Part shown: positions 5,085-7,260 of the stretch, piece after piece
Layout: each line of letters opens with the position of its first letter
How positions within the stretch are numbered: the stretch's first letter is position 1
NCBI GenBank assembly: GCA_934317185.1
Contig: CAKREJ010000083.1
Span: forward strand, 1 to 7,260
From: an uncultured Anaerobutyricum sp.
GTDB taxonomy: Bacteria > Bacillota > Clostridia > Lachnospirales > Lachnospiraceae
Reading direction: 5' to 3'
DNA: 7,260 bases
Made by a program: the position numbers and the translations under genes
Notes under the pieces: model-generated
The model's database searches: none
What the model saw: the letters and a program-made list of their open reading frames with translations, nothing else
Told to the model about the DNA's origin: nothing

Positions 5085-6272
5085 ATGTTAAATGAAAAAA
5101 TGGTCGCTCTTGGCACCCAGCGTTCTGTTATTCGTGAATTATTCGAATACGGCAAACAGCGTGCAGCAGAAGTAGGAGCAGAGAATGTCTTTGATTTTTC
5201 TATCGGAAACCCCAGTGTTCCCGCTCCGGACTGTGTAAATGAAACTGCAGTAAAACTGCTCAATGAAATGGATTCTGTTATCCTTCATGGTTATACAAGT
5301 GCACAGGGTGATGCCGGTGTTCGTAAGATGATCTCAGATTCTCTTAACTCCCGCTTCCAGACATCCTTTAGTGCGGACAATCTTTACATGACTGTCGGTG
5401 CCGCTGCCGCATTATGCTGCTGCTTAAACGGTCTTTCCTGTCCGGGAGATGAATTTATCGTATTTGCACCATACTTTCCTGAGTACAAAGTATTCATCGA
5501 GGCTGCCGGTGCATCTATGAAGTTAATCCCTGCAGATGTTGAGGCATTCCAGATTGATTTTAAAGCGTTTGAAGAAGCCATCAACGAACATACAAAGGGT
5601 GTTCTTGTAAATTCACCGAATAACCCTTCCGGGGCTGTTTACTCTGAGGAAACCATCAAGAAGCTTGCTGAAATTCTTGAAGCAAAATCAGCAGAGTATC
5701 ACCATCCAATTTATTTAATCGCTGATGAACCATATCGTGAGATTGCATTTGAAGGTACTTTCGTTCCTTATCTTCCAAAATACTATAACAATACTTTAGT
5801 ATGTTATTCCTGGTCAAAATCCTTATCTCTTCCGGGAGAACGTATGGGATATGTCGTTGTTCCGGATGCGGTAGAAGATCACGAACTGGTTTATGCTGCA
5901 ATCGCAGGTGCCGGACGTTCTCTTGGCTATGTGAATGCTCCCGGATTATTCCAGAGAGTCTGTGCTCTTTGTGCAAATGAAACTTCAGATATCTCTGTCT
6001 ATGAGACGAATAAAAATATCCTCACAAAAGGACTCCGTGACATGGGATATCATGTGGTAGAACCAGGCGGAACCTTCTATATGTTCCCTCGTACATTAAT
6101 TGATGACGACATTGCCTTTTGCGAAAAAGCAAAATTAGAGCATAATCTTTTAATCGTACCAGGAACCGGATTTGGATGTCCCGGACACGCCAGAATCTCT
6201 TACTGCGTCCCTACCGAACAGGTAGAACGCTCCCTCGCTGCATTCGAAAAACTAGCGAAATCATATAAATAG
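5085..6272 (+). CDS. PLP-dependent aminotransferase, class I/II (fold type I)
   Basis: A complete 395-residue protein of typical family length. It is predicted to move an amino group between an amino acid and a 2-oxo acid using pyridoxal phosphate, in the cytoplasm. Visible residues: Y70 in HGYTSAQGDAGVR, N180 in SPNNPSG, D214 in IADEPY for the PLP pyridine nitrogen, K245 in YSWSKSLSLPGERMGY as the Schiff-base lysine, R253 for PLP phosphate, and R370 in HARISY for the substrate carboxylate. All key residues are intact. The start at 5085 has GAGG 8 bases upstream; a later ATG at residue 6 lacks a ribosome site. Substrate specificity (aspartate, aromatic, branched or another) cannot be set from motifs. 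It is first in an operon with the amidohydrolase, 23 bp downstream. Confidence 0.95.
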   Translation: MLNEKMVALGTQRSVIRELFEYGKQRAAEVGAENVFDFSIGNPSVPAPDCVNETAVKLLNEMDSVILHGYTSAQGDAGVRKMISDSLNSRFQTSFSADNLYMTVGAAAALCCCLNGLSCPGDEFIVFAPYFPEYKVFIEAAGASMKLIPADVEAFQIDFKAFEEAINEHTKGVLVNSPNNPSGAVYSEETIKKLAEILEAKSAEYHHPIYLIADEPYREIAFEGTFVPYLPKYYNNTLVCYSWSKSLSLPGERMGYVVVPDAVEDHELVYAAIAGAGRSLGYVNAPGLFQRVCALCANETSDISVYETNKNILTKGLRDMGYHVVEPGGTFYMFPRTLIDDDIAFCEKAKLEHNLLIVPGTGFGCPGHARISYCVPTEQVERSLAAFEKLAKSYK

Positions 6273-6295
6273 ACTTGTACTGTTGGAGGCAGATT

Positions 6296-7144
6296 ATGAT
6301 TATTGATTTTCACACTCACACCTTTCCGGATAAATCTTCCGAAAAGATCGTGAACCACCTTGCACACATCGGATGCATCCCTCCACATACAGACGGCTCC
6401 GTTATCGGTCTCTTTTCTTCTATGAAAGAGGCCGATATTGACTATTCTGTAAATCTTCCTGTTATGACAAAGCCAGAACAGGTTGAAAAAGTTAATTCTT
6501 CATTGATCATGCAGCAAGAACATCTTCTTGATATGAAGATTATTACTTTTGGAGGTATGCACCCTGATTATGCGAACTATAAAGAAGAACTTCTTCGATT
6601 AAAGCAGGCTGGCATTCCCGGCATCAAACTACACCCCGCATACCAAAATGTAGACCTTGATGATATTCGTATGATGCGTATCATTGATGAGGCTTCCTCA
6701 CTGGGACTCATCACATTAGTACACGCAGGAATTGATATTGGTATTTATGACCACAATTATTCCTCTGTGGCACACATTTTAAAACTGTTAAAAGAAGTTG
6801 CCCCGGAAAAACTGGTTCTTGCACATATGGGAAACTGGGGCTGCTGGAAAGAGGTAGAAAGCGATCTTGCCGGTGCACCGGTCTATTTCGACACCGCATT
6901 CTCTTACGGTCCGATATCTCCTCTTCCCGGATGTCCTAACCCCCCTTATCTTCCCTATAACCTGCATCCGGATGACTTTGTCCGTCTCGCCAGAAAACAC
7001 GGCACCGACAAAGTCCTTTTCGGAACAGATTCCCCCTGGGAAGACCAGACAGATTATGTAAAAAGAATCTCACATATGACTTTCACAAAACAAGAACTAA
7101 AACAAATCCTTTTCGAAAACGCAAAAAAAATTTTAACTATTTAA
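6296..7144 (+). CDS. Metal-dependent amidohydrolase-2 family protein (ACMSD-like TIM barrel)
   Basis: A 282-residue protein. I choose the ATG at 6296 because GGAGG (6285-6289) sits 6 bases upstream and the protein then begins MIIDFHTH, as usual for the family. A TTG at 6275 in the same frame would add seven unlikely residues and swallow the ribosome site. Metal and catalytic residues visible: H6 and H8 (HxH), H143 (LVHAG), H177 (LAHMG) and D245 (FGTDSPW). GIKLHP (109-114) is also typical. The family includes hydrolases and non-oxidative decarboxylases such as ACMSD and gamma-resorcylate decarboxylase, so either chemistry is possible on an unknown substrate. No signal peptide. Translationally close to the aminotransferase, suggesting consecutive steps. 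No clear terminator follows before the repeat region. Confidence 0.9.
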   Translation: MIIDFHTHTFPDKSSEKIVNHLAHIGCIPPHTDGSVIGLFSSMKEADIDYSVNLPVMTKPEQVEKVNSSLIMQQEHLLDMKIITFGGMHPDYANYKEELLRLKQAGIPGIKLHPAYQNVDLDDIRMMRIIDEASSLGLITLVHAGIDIGIYDHNYSSVAHILKLLKEVAPEKLVLAHMGNWGCWKEVESDLAGAPVYFDTAFSYGPISPLPGCPNPPYLPYNLHPDDFVRLARKHGTDKVLFGTDSPWEDQTDYVKRISHMTFTKQELKQILFENAKKILTI

Positions 7145-7150
7145 TCTATT

Positions 7151-7183
7151 AAGAACGGACGAACCGCGGAAATAAAAGAATCC
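7151..7183 (+). repeat. Degenerate tandem copy of the dispersed repeat
   Basis: AAGAACGGACGAA (7151-7163) and AAATAAAAGAATCC (7170-7183) match the start and end of the repeat arm seen at 7191-7215 and 2868-2894, but a 6-base CCGCGG insert separates them. It lies 6 bases after the amidohydrolase stop. Apparently a decayed or recombined partial copy. Confidence 0.55.
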
Positions 7184-7245
7184 TTATTAAAGAAAACGGA
7201 CGAAAAATAAAAAAGTATATAGTAGCATCTGTGCCAGTAGTCGCT
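7184..7245 (+). repeat. Dispersed repeat, copy 2 (49-bp core plus arm)
   Basis: Positions 7197-7245 match 2991-2943 of the opposite strand at 45 of 49 bases, and 7184-7215 match 2861-2892 at 28 of 32. The conserved GTAGCATCTGTG string and the AGTCGCT end are kept, but after 7245 the sequence diverges (GTGTGAAG), so the long perfect stem of copy 1 is not formed here. The rest may continue beyond the window. It lies 52 bases downstream of the amidohydrolase stop, in the sense of its transcription. Positions 7246-7260 hold nothing I can identify. Confidence 0.85.
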
Positions 7246-7260
7246 GTGTGAAGAATGTTC

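Noticed and set aside
5021..5263. An 80-codon minus-strand frame across the aminotransferase start
   Set aside because: It is antisense to the aminotransferase N-terminus and leader, with no recognisable protein features or upstream ribosome site.
6275..6295. TTG at 6275 as the amidohydrolase start
   Set aside because: The GGAGG at 6285-6289 would then be inside the gene; the ATG at 6296 is ideally spaced from it and gives the family's normal MIIDFHTH beginning.

Overview
The window looks like a low-to-medium G+C anaerobic Firmicute, most likely a gut Clostridia/Lachnospiraceae-type bacterium. This rests on AGGAGG-type ribosome binding sites, strong sigma-A-like promoter boxes, A/T-rich spacers, and a secreted protein with BspA-type leucine-rich repeats and InlB-type repeats, an architecture common in that group. 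The genus cannot be named from the sequence alone. No rRNA, tRNA, CRISPR array, transposase or phage gene is visible.

Layout. (1) Positions 1-2741, minus strand: the first 913 codons of a large secreted surface protein whose 3' end lies outside the window. It has a signal peptide, a transglutaminase-like domain with a visible Cys-His-Asp triad, nine BspA-type leucine-rich repeats, two InlB-type beta repeats, and a series of roughly 40-residue Cys/His repeats cut by the window edge. (2) Positions 2742-3014: its promoter, then a repeat-rich spacer with a perfect 18-bp stem-loop terminator inside a 143-bp palindromic, MITE-like element. (3) Positions 3015-4649, minus strand: a complete acyl-CoA synthetase of the ANL superfamily. 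(4) Positions 4650-5084: a 435-bp divergent control region with two outward promoters, two small palindromes over the ligase promoter, and a hairpin in each leader. (5) Positions 5085-7144, plus strand: a two-gene operon of a PLP-dependent class I/II aminotransferase and a metal-dependent amidohydrolase-2 family enzyme, 23 bp apart. (6) Positions 7145-7260: further copies of the same dispersed repeat.

The ligase and the aminotransferase-amidohydrolase pair look like one divergently expressed metabolic locus: an amino/keto acid transamination, a TIM-barrel hydrolase or decarboxylase step, and CoA activation of a carboxylic acid. The substrate is unknown. The outer ends of both transcription units carry the same 49-bp repeat (45/49 identical) in inverted orientation, each downstream of the gene it follows and in the same sense as its transcription. 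The most interesting signals are this repeat family, the control region (palindromes plus a leader hairpin with a mutually exclusive alternative fold), and the Cys/His repeats of the surface protein. None amounts to a clearly new defence or mobile system.
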